This document shows, in pieces, positions 26,434-40,120 of a stretch of DNA of 64,000 nucleotides; position 1 is the stretch's first letter; each line of letters begins with the position of its first letter. The DNA is from Glossina fuscipes (lineage: Eukaryota > Arthropoda > Insecta > Diptera > Glossinidae). A program made the position numbers and the translations under genes. The notes under the pieces were generated by a model. That model was not told the DNA's origin. It saw only the letters and a program-made list of their open reading frames with translations, and did not search any database. The DNA is taken from NCBI RefSeq assembly GCF_014805625.2, contig NW_023998417.1, positions 1,291,186 to 1,355,185 of the forward strand, given 5' to 3'.

Positions 26434-26750
26434 AGCGTTGCGCAAGAATCGGTTCTCGGCCCCCTTCTATGAAGCATTATGTACATAGACTGCCGATACC
26501 GGCCTACACCACGATAATCGGCTTCACTGACTACATTGCTAAGCATATCAGTCAAGCAGAAATTATGGTAAATAATGCAGTGGCGCGCGTGGAAGTATGG
26601 CTGAACGCAGCAGCTCTCGAATTGCCAGAACAAAAGACGGAAGCGGTGTTAATAGGCAACCGAGTGAGAGTCGGCAATAATCGCGTACTGAAATACAAGA
26701 GGAATTATGATCGATAAACGGCTAGGCTTTACAAACCCTACACAAATTCG
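26434..26750 (+). pseudogene. LINE reverse-transcriptase fragment (R1-like)
   Basis: Plus-strand frames give SVAQESVLGPLL at 26,434-26,469, the family GVPQGSVLGPLLWN block. A stop and frameshift follow, then RLPIPAYTTIIGFTDYIAKH, where the catalytic (F/Y)ADD box has become FTDY. ARVEVWLNAAALELPEQKTE and AVLIGNR follow, a segment typical of R1-type arthropod LINEs, where WL...GLELAEQKTEAVLI is conserved. MIDKRLGF comes last, corresponding to the GVMIDDRLSF block. Loss of the first catalytic-box Asp and the broken frame show it is inactive. It is a short internal fragment, and no poly-A tail or 5' end was found. Confidence 0.75.
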
Positions 26751-27701
26751 ATAAGGGTCTGGAGTGAAGATACGATTTTCTGGTTAAATATTCAAGAATA
26801 TAATGGCATCGATATCATAAGCTTTTTTGGATCGGTTGGAATTTTAGTACGTTAACACTAACAGGGCTTTCAGTTTCATTGCGAATGTTATATATAAACA
26901 AATTCGTAGGGGCGCAAACAGATATTGGAAGACTACTGGACGAATCAATATGATTTTTGGATAGTATTAGCCTTCAAAGGAAATATGCCGAAATTCCTAT
27001 GATATGGAGTTGTTTTGGGGTGCTTGTGTGAGGCTACAAACGGAGTTCAAACTTTATTTTACAAAACGGAATGACTAAAACAAATCTAACTTCAAAACTA
27101 ATGTCCGTCCTATCTAGTTGATGCTATCCGAACATCGTATGGGTTTGTCAAGAGCGGTGAAATTTATGTCTCATCCTATAAACTTATTTCGTTATATGCG
27201 TATATAGAACACTGTAGAGCTCATTAGCAAATAAAGCCCAAAATTATTTGAAATAAAATTTATATCGATGTAATTATTGTGATATACAATAATTTTTCTT
27301 TAATATTACCACACTATCCAAATTTAATTCCATATGAGGGCAAAAACAAATTAATACACAATTTTTAACTAAAAAGTTTAAAATTTTTTTATTTTTTTTT
27401 TTTTGGATAAAACAAAAATGTAATGTGAAAATTTATAGTTACCAGGGCATTAGTAGTGGTTTTTAAATTAAAGTCCGATATTATCGAGCAGGTGGTGCCT
27501 ACCATTAGAACATTAAATTTCTGTTCTAAGCATGCATCACATGCACACAATCTCTATAATGAATGAGGAGAGTGAGTCAGTCAGTGTCAAATTTGAATAG
27601 CTCTTGCTTGTGCAACTTTTTAACAACAAATGTTATGATTGATTAAACAGTATTTGTAATTAGAAAATTCTTCTTGCACACAAATGTGCTTAATGTATAA
27701 T

Positions 27702-27726
27702 GTAGTAGTAGTAGTAGTAGTAGTAG
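27702..27726. repeat. (TAG)n microsatellite
   Basis: About eight TAG/GTA units. Confidence 0.85.
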
Positions 27727-29231
27727 TTTAATACCGTTCGTAATGCGATCATGCATACTGTGCAATTAATTAGTAAAATTTTGTGGGCGTCGTCCACTGT
27801 TAAATCACAATGGTTACCAAACATTTATCGATGTCGTATAAAGAAAAAAAAAAAAAATAATAAAAAAAAAACGCTTAAATTAAATTTTAGATTTCACAAA
27901 TAATATCTCGTTAACGTAATTACAATGACAGGCACACATGAATACTAATCAAGAACGAACGAGTTAATGTTAATTATATGCGCTAACCGACTATAATGTA
28001 CGTTTAGGTGTTAAACAGCAGCAGCAGCAACAGCAGCAGGAGCATACATATGAATTGTATAAATAATAGATAAAAATTTCCATGCCCACAATTATATATT
28101 ATTATCAATGCAGAAAGCAATTAGAAAATATATATATATATGCATTTATCCGATCAATCATTCGAATGAAAATTGAATAAAGCGTATTTATGTATGAACA
28201 ATAAGAAAATAAAAATGATAGATAGATAGGACGAACGGACAGATAAGCTAAATTTGCTTCAGCAAGTAATTCTACATAGATCGGTATAATGAAATAAGTG
28301 TATATAACTCTTTCTGAATGCTGTATATATCCCCTAATTATAATGCAAATAATGTAGGGTATGAGTAGTTGGTCCAGGCCATAACTAATTTCATTTGTTA
28401 TTGCAACTATAGAGCCATAGGCCATACGAGGTATATAACTATCATCTATAAGCGAAATTATTATAATATAAATGTATATTTATATATGTATAGGTACTAT
28501 TCAATTGAACGGCAACTGGATGTAATCAAATCCCTTCTTAATACCTCTAATAATGATTTCTTTGTCAGCAACAAGAGAACCTTAGATGTGTTTAAGAATG
28601 TGGTTAAGTTTATTGCATAGCTATTCAAGGAATGATTAAAGGGCATCCTTTATATGGATCTTGAAAACTGGAAATGTTTTTCTCAATGATAATGTAGCGG
28701 TAGATTAGCAATCGAAAAGAGAGCATTTTTTTTTTCAAAAAACATAAACGAACTTGTCTTCCATTTAATGTTTAACTCTTTTACAATAGATTTTACAAAG
28801 TCTTGCAAAACTCTTAGTGAATAAAAAAAAAAAAGGCATTTTCTCGAATGTGTCTACTCTATGCACACAAGGCAATGTATTTCAATAAAGTTTTTAGGGC
28901 CTTCATGCATATTCGAAATTATTTCAATGTTTAGTGGCGCTCTCGTGGGCAGAGAAGTTTACTAAATTGTTTGGCATTGAGCTGCCATACGCATTATGCT
29001 CATATTTCTTGGAAAATCTATTAGTTGGCAAATACAAATAAATATAGGTACACGTAATTAAACAATCTCATAACCTTATCCATATCAAAATTTAGCCAAA
29101 GTCCTCGCTCCATTCGGATGAAAGCATCGATAAACTATGTAATAAATTTTCTGAATAGAAAATATTAACTTTGATAGCTTGAGGATTTGTGGATAGGTGC
29201 AAGACTTGCACTATTAGGAATGATTTACAAC

Positions 29232-29257
29232 GATACATACATACATACATACATACT
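29232..29257. repeat. (ATAC)n microsatellite
   Basis: About six ATAC units. A similar array lies at 32,295-32,322. Confidence 0.85.
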
Positions 29258-30239
29258 TATAGAGGAAGCATTATTCTTCGAAATAGTAATGGTTATCAGT
29301 AGTGATTGTAATAAGGTAAAGCGCAAATGTTTACTTTATTGTTGCAATTTACTTAAGCCGTAAACGTGAATGCAGAGAAGCAGCGAAGATCTATCTAACC
29401 TAGCCGTAGGAAATATTAAATTTTATAAATATTAAAATTCGATTGCCTTTAAGCGTAATATGATATGAAAATACTTGTCAAAAAAAAAAGATTTTCATTG
29501 CATTGTGAAAGTTATGCGAATCGTATGGAGAATCAATAAATAACATTTGTTAATAAAAGTCAAATGGGGAAATATTTTTAATTAAAAAGAGCAACAATAA
29601 ATGCTCTATAATTTTTACATATTTTTCAAACAATTTTTGACTAATTAATTGCATTTACATATCAATATATGTGTAAATCGATAAAATGCAATTTTCCGAT
29701 AGCTTAGCTATTTTCCAGTAAATAATCCGAAAATTAAACATTCCGATTTAAAGTCTTGTTTTTTGTTGTTGTTGTTGTTGTTGTTTTTTGAAATATATCC
29801 TGCGGTTGGGAAGTAAAAATTCCTCCAGGAGTATACATTTGCTCGTGAAGTTTTAAGTTAAGGATAATCAGTGCATGTGTAATAAGTGCTCAGTCACTCC
29901 CACTTTTTTCCAACTATTGCATGTGTGAAGGTACACTCTCCTTCTGAGTGATTGGTCATATTCAAAAAAGAAGAAGAAGAAGAACTTTTTCATTTTTTTT
30001 TCTTTTCATTTCCTATTGCTATTGTTAAATCTTTGGTATCGACAGATTTCTCTGATGCAAGTAGCGGTTAGTAGCTACTCTCCTAATGATTAAAAGCAAC
30101 AAAATGGGGACAAGAAAGAAATATTTCTTGAATACTTAACCGTTGTTCCTTTCAACATAGGTTTGTTAATTTTTATTTATATTCTTAGGCGTTTGCAAAA
30201 ATCTTGATCACTTTTTCTATTTGAAAAGAAAATTTCTTG

Positions 30240-30500
30240 TGGAAAATTGTTCAACTATATGTTAATCAAAATGGTTTCCATGATTTTGTACAACATGACG
30301 AACCATTTTGCTACTTCTTCAACTTTGCAGACTCGCTTGCTATCGAAGCAATGCTGCACCGACTTGAACCAGTGATAATCAATAAGCGTCATGTCTGGTG
30401 AATAAGCTGGGTGTGGCAGAACTTCCCATTCGGACTGCAACAATGTCTCGTGGACAACTCTTGCAAAAAGACCCAAGCCAAAAAATGCCAAAATTTTGAC
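30240..30500 (-). pseudogene. Mariner transposase C-terminal relic
   Basis: The minus-strand frame 30,491-30,255 reads ARVVHETLLQ, then SEWEVLPHPAYSPD, then IDYHWFKSVQHCF and VEEVAKWF. This is the block around the third catalytic Asp in mariner (family WEVLPHPAYSPDLAPSDYHLFRSMQH). The Asp corresponding to APSD is kept within LIDY. The style (WEVLPHPAYSPD, QH, VEEV.KW) fits the irritans-type lineage. The C-terminal tail has drifted and the frame ends early. Upstream, the second-Asp motif is lost by frameshift near 30,470. The copy is a short dead fragment. Confidence 0.8.
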
Positions 30501-31820
30501 TCAACTCGTGAGTCATATTAAATGGAGAACGGTTGCTTTACGTAGAGGAAGGTCAAAACTACTAAATTCAACTATTATCTACACTGGTATTTCCCATTTC
30601 TTTACCATTTTTACCTGTTGAAGTCGTTAATCAAAACTTTTGCATCCACTTAATATAATGACTTAATTTCTATACTTTCTCTCTCTCTCTCTATAGCTCT
30701 GTACTATATCAGTATTAAAAGGTATTAGTCAGTTACTAAACGGGCCCATGTAGAATTTAATTGAAAAAGAAAAAAAAAAAAGGACTAAAAATATGATCAC
30801 TACCCACTTTATAAGCGTATGGCCGATTTTTTCCACTCTTAAACGGGACTAAATAGCGTGTATAATAAAATAAATTTAGAACATTTCAGCGTCCTATCTT
30901 TGGCAGCTTATAACAGGCACAGAGTTGCTTTCAGTTTACGCTGCACTATGCACGTTTGTCTTTAACGATTCGACCGATTGGGCCTAGAAAATTCTGGACT
31001 TTCTCTGTAATAATAACAAAAAGTTATTTTCACTAATGATATCATGCCTCTAAAATAAAGGCGTCGGATTCTACCGCAAATTATAAGTGCCGCCATTGTG
31101 ACGTCATCAAGCAAAAAGTCTCAAACAAGTAGGCTGGTAAGAAACTTTAAAGAAGAATGAGTTCCTACTCTCTAGAAAAACTTGGCGATCAGATGACTTA
31201 AAGCAATCAAAACATCGTATGAATAGCAACAACAATGTTATAATTAATAGTTAAAAGTAACCACGACATGGCTTTATTTAAAAATAATAAAAATATTATT
31301 TTTACATCATGCTACAAACTACGATATTTGAATACACAATGAAGTGTAAATTTTGATGATAGAAATATCAAATCATTCTATTATATAAAGGTTAAGACTT
31401 CAACATTGTAACGAATGCGGAAGAGTCCCTTTTGTATATGAAGTTGATGCAGTTTCTGTATTTATTATATGTTACGGTAATGAGCGAAAGCGAATTGATT
31501 GATTTCATTATATACTTTTCCGCGTGCTCTTCCTCAACCCTCCCCACCCACTCCTCTACCGGCCAATCACCTATTTTCCCTGGTATTATACATACGTAAT
31601 ATATTTATATCTTTGCAATCTAAATAATTAATTATATATTTATAATTATATTCAATTAGTAGAGTGGTATATATTTCGAAGCCATATAATTGCGTTAATT
31701 CTAAATTCAAACTTATTAAGATAAATGAATCTATGCTTTCAACACAAGCAACAAATTTAAGGAATTAATAATAATAATAATAATCATAATAATAACAATA
31801 ATAAGCAAAAGTGTGTATGT

Positions 31821-31858
<38 letters not shown>

Positions 31859-33464
31859 TATGTGCGGATAAGCAAACGCACGTACATTGCAAATTCATTA
31901 ATGCTTCAAAAATGCTTAATGTCATGCTAGTATGCATATTTGCGCTTGTGTACATAGATACGCTTAAATAAGTGTACAGACAGTTCCGGGAAAGTTGTGT
32001 TTAGGCATATTTTAACACTTTCATTTACATACGTATACATACACATATGCAAGTATGCATATAATAACATAAATAAATTTACATAAAGTTGGGCCGTATG
32101 TGTTCAGTGTGTGCATGTGTTTATACGAATATTTTAAAATTAATGTTTTATGTATGTAGCTACGCATATATATATATATATGTATATGCGTGTACATAGA
32201 GACATAGACCAAACACTCAATGTCTCCATTAAGCTCTATAAGTTAAAGTACCCTTAAGTGATTATATGTATCATGATATAAGTGTATACGTACATGCATA
32301 CATACATACATACATACATACAATGTTATATATGCACATAAATGTATAGATGTTCATCTAAATGGGTTTCAATAGTTAAAATGTATATAAAACCTGCTTA
32401 CATTTATATATAAATATACACATCTATATATTTATATATACACATCTATATATTTGTATATGTACCCACATCTTATAGCAGCGTTTCAATTTGTTTGTTT
32501 AGATTGGTTTATAGCAATTTTTGTGGTTGCTTAAGTTGTTTACAGTCATCTTTAAGGTCATTGAGGCATATTGTCATGAAAGACATTTTAGAAGATTATC
32601 AGCAATCAACATGAATTAAGAACACTTCAATTTGTCTTCTTTATTTCTGAATTGTATCAGCAATATTAACGACATCACCGATACTTATTGTTTAACAAGC
32701 AGAGAATGAAATAGAAAATAAGAGGGAGAACGTACACGAAGCGTTTGCATTGCATTTGAATTGATTTATTCCAAGAATATAAGAAACCATATCCACGTTA
32801 TTCAACTAAATAACGATGTTAAGGCATATAATATCAGTACGCTGAGCTCTTCAATATTGCTTATAAACGATTATCAATAAACACCTTCAATATGAAAATA
32901 ATATTAAGGATAAAAAGCTTAGTAGTCTCTTGAAAAACAAAACACATACGGCTTCAGTTAAACTAAAAATGCTTTTATACGCTCGCATTTGCTATTATCT
33001 GCAAACAAAAAATATATGTAATGCAACAGCTTATGCGCTATGGCTTTCATTGACATCCGATCATTTTTTCTGCAATCCTTCTACCTTCTGCTTTTTCTCT
33101 ATAACGAAGAAAATCATTTTCACAAATATTTCTTTTTGAAAATAAATCCACGTCAAGTCAAAAGTTCGCAGCGATCGAAATTAATAATAATTTGGAAGTG
33201 CCAAGCCTGGTTCACAAAGCGATCAATGCTCTCGATATTCATAAGATATTTTTCTATACTCGTCGCCGAAGGATGGGATTTATATATAAATCGATTTAAG
33301 CATGTCCATATGTCCGCCTGTGTAATGTCTGTTGTAAACATTCTCCTGGGTACAAAATCTACGGTTATGACCGAATCGCATTTCTGCTATTTTCAAGCTC
33401 AGAAATTTTTGCTGGACACACTCGTACGGCTTTATTGCGCTATTCAGCGGCAACAGTTTGGGAT
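30501..33464. other. Non-coding stretch with simple repeats
   Basis: No gene was recognised. It includes (GT)n at 31,811-31,863, an AAT-rich run at 31,767-31,803, (CATA)n at 32,295-32,322, and a tandem of about 25 bases around ACATCTATATATTT at 32,400-32,460. The segment 33,270-33,465 has the 'GTCCGCCTGTGTAATGTCTG' style of the dispersed repeats and may be the body of the repeat whose head is at 33,465. Confidence 0.5.
31811..31863. repeat. (GT)n microsatellite
   Basis: A long GT array with two TATG interruptions. Confidence 0.9.
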
Positions 33465-33500
33465 GTAAAATTATTCTTCGGCCCGACTATACTATCTTCC
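33465..33500 (-). repeat. Dispersed repeat head (reversed)
   Basis: The plus strand reads TTCTTCGGCCCGACTATACT. Reversed, AGTATAGTCGGGCCGAAGAA matches AAGTATAGTCGGGC at the head of the repeat at 24,448-25,330. The body would extend leftward. Confidence 0.4.
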
Positions 33501-33985
33501 ATTTATGACCTACTTGAACTTGGTCGCAAATTGCATAGTTTCTCTTCATTTCAACTGTTTTAACCGTTCTGCACCGTCTGGACAATTTGAGACATTCACT
33601 GAACAATATGGCTTTGACAGGCTACATGTATGCAAACAATTTTGATAAGTCTTCAACTCTCTAAAGGTCTTTACAAACTTTTTACATGACGTGAGTTTAA
33701 AAGATTTCGGGATTTTCACAGAAGAGTGACTTTTTAAACACAGACTGTTTTTTCTTTGCTTCCGCACTAGGATATCCGCTAACTGCACTGTTCCAGACGG
33801 TACAGGCATTGTATACAAAACACCAGATTGCCTACAAATTGCTTAGATTTACCGTAATAGTGGGGAAATATTGACGTAATCTGCCAGAAGATTGGAAAAT
33901 ATCCACTAGCTTTCGGCCTACACTGCCTTAATCCTATTGCTTCTATCGCTTCTTTGTAGCTATCATTGCGTTACACAAATTTAAC

Positions 33986-34016
<31 letters not shown>

Positions 34017-36815
34017 AAGGAAAGGGTAACAAAATTTCCATGTTTCGTTTATTATCTTGCGATGCGTAGCTATCGATGTAAAATTTTAGGAAAACTTGTA
34101 TATCAAGATCATCTCTAGTCGTAAACGGTGTGCTGTCATATGTCTATAACGATTGGTCGATTATTGAATGACTTAGAGACTGCCTTGAGCAAGGTTCACA
34201 TCTTCCTTAGTTATATGTACTGTGCCTTTTTACAAGTTATAAATTTTATTTTATAATAGTAAATTCTATCTATGGATATGTAGGTGGAGGCTTTATGCTT
34301 TTCGCAATTTATGATGAAAAATTTACCATTCATTCATTCATACTTTTTTCTGCATTTTTCATAATAATACGATCGGTTCACTTAATCAACTTGCAATTAT
34401 ACACGAAGCTAATAAAAATTTATATATTATTATTATGTGTATATGTGTACAAGTAAGTTTTCATTCATATGCATAGTTAATAAATTTTTTATAATTACAA
34501 GCCCAAGAAAAAAATAAAGGGCAACTTTTATCGTATAGCGGCGGTTTAATGCATTAAAATATTTCAAGTCGCATAAAATGTGACTTTTCCATTGCGGCAT
34601 CATTAATTTTTACTCATCAAAAACCTCAGAAAGCATTATTTTTTTTATCCTAGCATCAGCAGCACTATTATCTGAGCGATTATCATTAACGCCGTATCAT
34701 ACACAGTGAGTTTTTACTCATTTCCGTCATCGTCGTAATCACACTCTGTATGAACAAATTTATGTCTTCTTGTGTGATGCCCTTTACAATAACAAACAGA
34801 AAAAAAAAAAAGAACATTTTATGTATACACGGGCTGGTGTCCAGAATTAATGTTTCTCGGCACACTGTACTTACTTTATGATGTTTCTGTCTGTGCAAAG
34901 AAAAACTGAACAATAGCATTTATATTCTGTTTCTACAAAATACTGTGTATATGTGTGCGCGCGAACGTAACATTAAAAATGAAATTCATCAACTTCATCA
35001 GTTATTATTAACGTTAATGAATTTTAGTGACTAAACGATTAAATGGTTGGACTATTCGCACGTTGCAAATACTCATAAGGATATGTAATTTAATGCGTGT
35101 AATTCATTGTTTCTACGCAATTTCATATAATTTATTTGCATTCCTTTGCATTCCACCTATGAGATTAAATATACGACTGTACGCTAGTTGATGAAAAATT
35201 TCAGTATCAGCACAGCTGGGAGCGGCTCACAAATCAAAATCCTTAGCCTTAGAGAAGTTTCAATTAGCTATTTGTTGTTCATATTATTGTTGTTGCTGTT
35301 AATATGGAAAAGTTTTTTATGCTTGCGAGTGTTCACTAACACACACACAGGCCTAAGTAATGTTGGATAAGGAGTTATGCTAAGGTATTTTGTTGTGCAA
35401 CACAAAAAAAACCACCCAACTTGTTATTTTGCTTTTACCTAAACACACACACGCACGCATGCATAACACAAAGGATGACCTTCAGATATATCGATGTAAA
35501 ATATGACATAAAATACTTGAAAAATATAATATTTCCACACAAAATTTGACAAAGCTCCCCAAATGTAGACTTAATGTTATCGAGATATGTCTTTGAGTCA
35601 CATTTGAACTTAAGATACTCTTAATTAGTTCTTACTATATCTGGTAGTATGATATCAAATTGAACTTTTTATACCACTAAGGAATCGCGTGCAATGAATA
35701 GAAGAAACCCAATCGAGATTAAAATTTGGAAGAGAGGTGCGTTAGGGAACTGTGCATATCACCTTAGAACAGTGACGACAATTCCTTTACATGGTATGAA
35801 CTAAGCCTTAGGTTTATGCAGAGCTTGCCACAACGAAGAGATTTTTTTTTTTATTTTTTGAAGGTTTTTCTATTTTTATATAACTCGAAGTCAAAAAAAA
35901 TTTGAGATCTGTACTTAACATTTTATATTTATTCTCTGGATTCTCTGCGTTAAGAGATCGCGAGTCAGATTGGAGTTCAAAGCGCAGAGTGGAAATACCG
36001 AAAAATCGTAATTGCATTCCTTGATTATATCTGACGTCAACCAGATTTTTCAAAACTAAGACAATTCAAAACATATGCATAACACAGTAAACACATATAC
36101 AATGAAAAAGAAAAAATGGGAATGTCTTCTGCTCCAAAAATCCTATGAAATTCTTAAAGAAAATCTGAAGCCTTTCAACTCACGAATGAAGGGAAAAATT
36201 TTAACTCTCAAGCTTCTGCCGAGTCAAGAGTAAGCTATAAATTAAGTCGCCACGATGCGTGCGCCTTTCTCGTTTCAGAGACAAACTTTTAGTGAGAGAT
36301 ACTTACTTCACTTTCTTGGAATTTCGCCAGTTGATGATCTCTTAGGCGACCTTCTCAAAGAGAAAGCACCCAAGGGTATGAAAGACCTAAAGGAAAGGTG
36401 TACAGAAAACTATTTGTTCATTTGATTCTATGTTAACCTTATTAGATGTATTAGAAATTTGGCTAAAATTTCAAATTCTATACATCTTACAACGAGCCCT
36501 AGGCTAGGAATCTAACAAGTTATCAAATCCCTTAGTTGCCAAATGCAAAAATTTTACTCATAACTCTATTTGTATGGTATAAAATTGTTTTACGAAATAT
36601 CTGTGCATCTGTCTGCCTTTATGAATACTAATTATATAATGCAGTTTGTGACTTGATTTAAACAATGAGATAATTCATTATTAATAATTGTTAAACAAAA
36701 GATTGCAATGAATTAATTAAATTGTTCATATGCTATTAACACATATTAAAACAATGTCATTTCGCTTGAAACACTCAATACAAGATAAACGAAACTAAAA
36801 GTTATATAATCCCAT

Positions 36816-36819
36816 AGAG

Positions 36820-36859
<40 letters not shown>

Positions 36860-36860
36860 T
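36816..36860. repeat. (GA)n microsatellite
   Basis: A GA array with two AAAG interruptions. Confidence 0.9.
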
Positions 36861-39800
36861 AGAAAACAAGAACAAAAAAAAAACTTATTTAAGTATTGAC
36901 AAGTGTTAGCAGGAGAAAGAAATCTGCCAATTTTCCATCCAAGTTAACAAAATTTTCTTCTTAGCAAATCCTTAAACAAGAATAGGTAATAAAAGTTTTC
37001 GCGACGACCAAGTAACATATATAATATGTAAGGCTCCCACATGTATTTATTGTTTAACGGTATTGCAAAAGGAATGATCAAATTTATATATATATATATA
37101 TATATGTATGTATAGAGGGTAATAATTTGCAGGAAGAAAAATTCAAATATCAACAGACATATTATAAATGTTTTAATTAAACCGCACACAAAATTAAGCC
37201 TACAATTAATAGGATCTTGAATGGGTAGGCATTCAGGTACATATATATATATATATATATACTGTGCACATGTTCGTAAGTGTTCTTTTTCTTCTTCTTC
37301 AGAGATAATGACTTGCTTGTCTTCACAATGTCATTTCGTATGTTCTTAATGTGAACACATACATGTGTTCACGTACGCACGCAACACATACATATATATG
37401 CGTATGTGTGTACAGATGATTTCTTATATAACATAAATCCTCTTAAAAAGGTAAACAGACACAAAGACAACAAGCTCATAACAAATTATGCCAATGGCAT
37501 GCATAAAAAGCATCGGAGGCAATAGCAGCAACAGCCACAGCAGGTAAAGTTAAATAAAAAATAAAAAGGAAAAACGAATAATATACATACATACATGCAC
37601 GCATGTGTGCACATACATCAGATATATTGTGTATATACATATCATATACAAAAAGTACGATGACGCCTTATGATTTGTATTGCTGTTGTGCGTGTATGCG
37701 TGATATGCTCAAGTAACAACAACAACAACAACAATGACAACGCTGTGGTGAAAGCACATGTTATGCAATTATAAACACACTTATATAACACTACTTTATT
37801 ATTGTTGTTGTTATTGCTATGAATGCCTTGGCAATAAAAGTTTCAAGTATATGAATGTACATACATGTGTAAAGGATAAGTTTATATGGCAGTTAAAACT
37901 GCATCCAAGTGCTGCAGCTCTGGCGGTTTTCAAAAAAGACATTTGTTTTTCTCGTCACCAACATATACCATCGTTATGTATACATATATATATACATATA
38001 TAAATATATATATATAGTCATTCGTATATGCAATTTCTTATTTTTGCGCCTTTACGTACCGTTAACGATATGCATCAAAAAAAGCAAACGTTCATTTATA
38101 CATAGTTTGCTTACTTAAAAGCAATATTTATTTTTTGGGTAAAGAGGTGGAAAAAAAACATGACAAAAAATTCAATGATTACTTGGAAGAATTAAGAGCT
38201 TCCCGAAAAATAACGTACACACTATAATAGTACGGAACGAAAGTTGAGTGATTGAAGAGCTTCACAGCATATACATTGAATAAATTTTCATATTTATGTA
38301 CAAACAAATTGATCTGATTCTTAATAGATATGTCGTTTTGATCAAGGTCATTTACTTGTTTCAACCTTACGCTCTAATTAACTAACTAAAAGATCAGCAC
38401 GAACGATATAGGACCAGCGAGTGAGACTACAAAAAAAAAAAAGTTTGTCAACGATAGTCGGAAGGAAACCCGATCAGAGATAGTTAAGAAATACAAATCA
38501 CAAGCTAGACTTATGAATGCAACCCACGCGTATATATATATATACGGCCATAGCAATTACATCTGGAAACTAAGACATGAGAATTTTTATAACGTTCAGT
38601 CTACGATACCAGTGGCTTTGACGGGCTTTAGATTTTAAACTTAAAAATTCTGCATAAGGAAGTAGATTATATATCGGTTATTAATAATATAATGCGTATA
38701 TATGTACATTTCTTTTAGTCTACTAGGCTGCGGACATTTTTTTTATTTCTGCGGACCAGTTATGCAGGAAATCCGTCAATTTGAGTTAGCATTTATATCT
38801 CATTTCACGTTCATTATATATATATATTTTTTTTTCAGTTTCTCGCACACTGTGGCCAGGTTTGTGGGGAGATCAATTCGTTATTCAGCTTCTTAATCGG
38901 TCAAAGAATATTTGTGCGAAATTTCAGCTTCCTATCTTAATTTTCGCTGCTGTAGATGATGATTCACAGAAATTTACCCGTGAAATACTCGTGAATTTAA
39001 CGATAAGGAATTTCCAAGAATAAAGATTATTTTTATTTTAAGATATAATGTGTGTGCGAGATTGGGTGGTCATAAATTTCCAGCAAGAAGGAATTTTGAC
39101 CCATACCCATAAATTTATAATCTACCAGTTATAAGATTATGTATGGAAAGCAAACAGCATATCTGGTAAATAGTTTGTTCTCGAAGGCGTTTAACGCAAT
39201 TTAATCGCTATGTGCACATAGTCGCAATTCTCGACTCAATTGCACTCTTTAAACATGAGAATACAATTCTTGTTAGAAAACGTTTCCCGAAATGTTCAAT
39301 TCTCGATCAAGGGGCTGAACAACATTCAACAACATTCTCATTTCGCTGCTGTACGCTTGTAATCCATAATGTAAACAAGACAGAATGTCACAGAATTGTT
39401 TTGTGTATGTTCCTCAAACGAATATATATATGTTTTCTGCGCGAATAATGCGTCAATTGCAAAATGAATGCAGTGGACAGAGAGCGGTGTGGTGGATTAA
39501 CTTTCTCGCAATAATACCTTTTCAGCGAACTAAAAGGTGAGAAATAAAATTTATATCATTCTCATCCAATCATGAAAATGATCCCGTCCAGGCAATATAC
39601 AAACGATGCCTAGGATTAATTGAAAAGCCTTATGACTATTGAGGCGTTGAATATGTAAAATACTCCCCGAGGCTAATATGAGTTTCTTATTTGTTTATCT
39701 CGTCAATATTTTTGTTTTTTTTCTTTTATTTTTTTTTTATTTTGTTTGACAAAATAAACGGTGTAGTATAAGTGTAGTAAAAGGATTTAATCAATATTCA

Positions 39801-40082
39801 ATTTGCATTTTTGTTTGCTTGTTAGTCTTTTTCAGCGAAAAGCATTATTTGCTTTTATCGATAAGGCCTTAAAGTATATAAGAATGTTTACAGATATCTG
39901 GCCGTTAATTTTTGTTATGTTCTTTATCGAGTGTCCTTTAAAACGAGTTTTAAGCGCGCTTTTCGCGCCGTCAGTATTCAATATTCGATTTTGTTTTTGT
40001 TTTTTTTAATTACGTATATAATTTACAATTTATCCAAAAAGGCAATAAGTAAATATTATATCAAGTTGGTAAAGATAATAGA

Positions 40083-40119
<37 letters not shown>
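40083..40119. repeat. (TTA)n microsatellite
   Basis: About twelve ATT units. It produces a poly-Ile reading frame that is not a gene. Confidence 0.9.

Positions 40120-40120
<1 letters not shown>

Larger units (their letters stand above)
26751..30239. other. Non-coding stretch
   Basis: No gene was recognised. It holds a (TAG)n array at 27,702-27,726, a CAG-rich run at 28,014-28,043, (CATA)n at 29,232-29,257 and (GTT)n at 29,764-29,784. A small perfect inverted repeat is described in the findings (29,648-29,692). The stretch 26,760-27,230 is less AT-rich and could be decayed continuation of the LINE, unproven. Confidence 0.5.
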
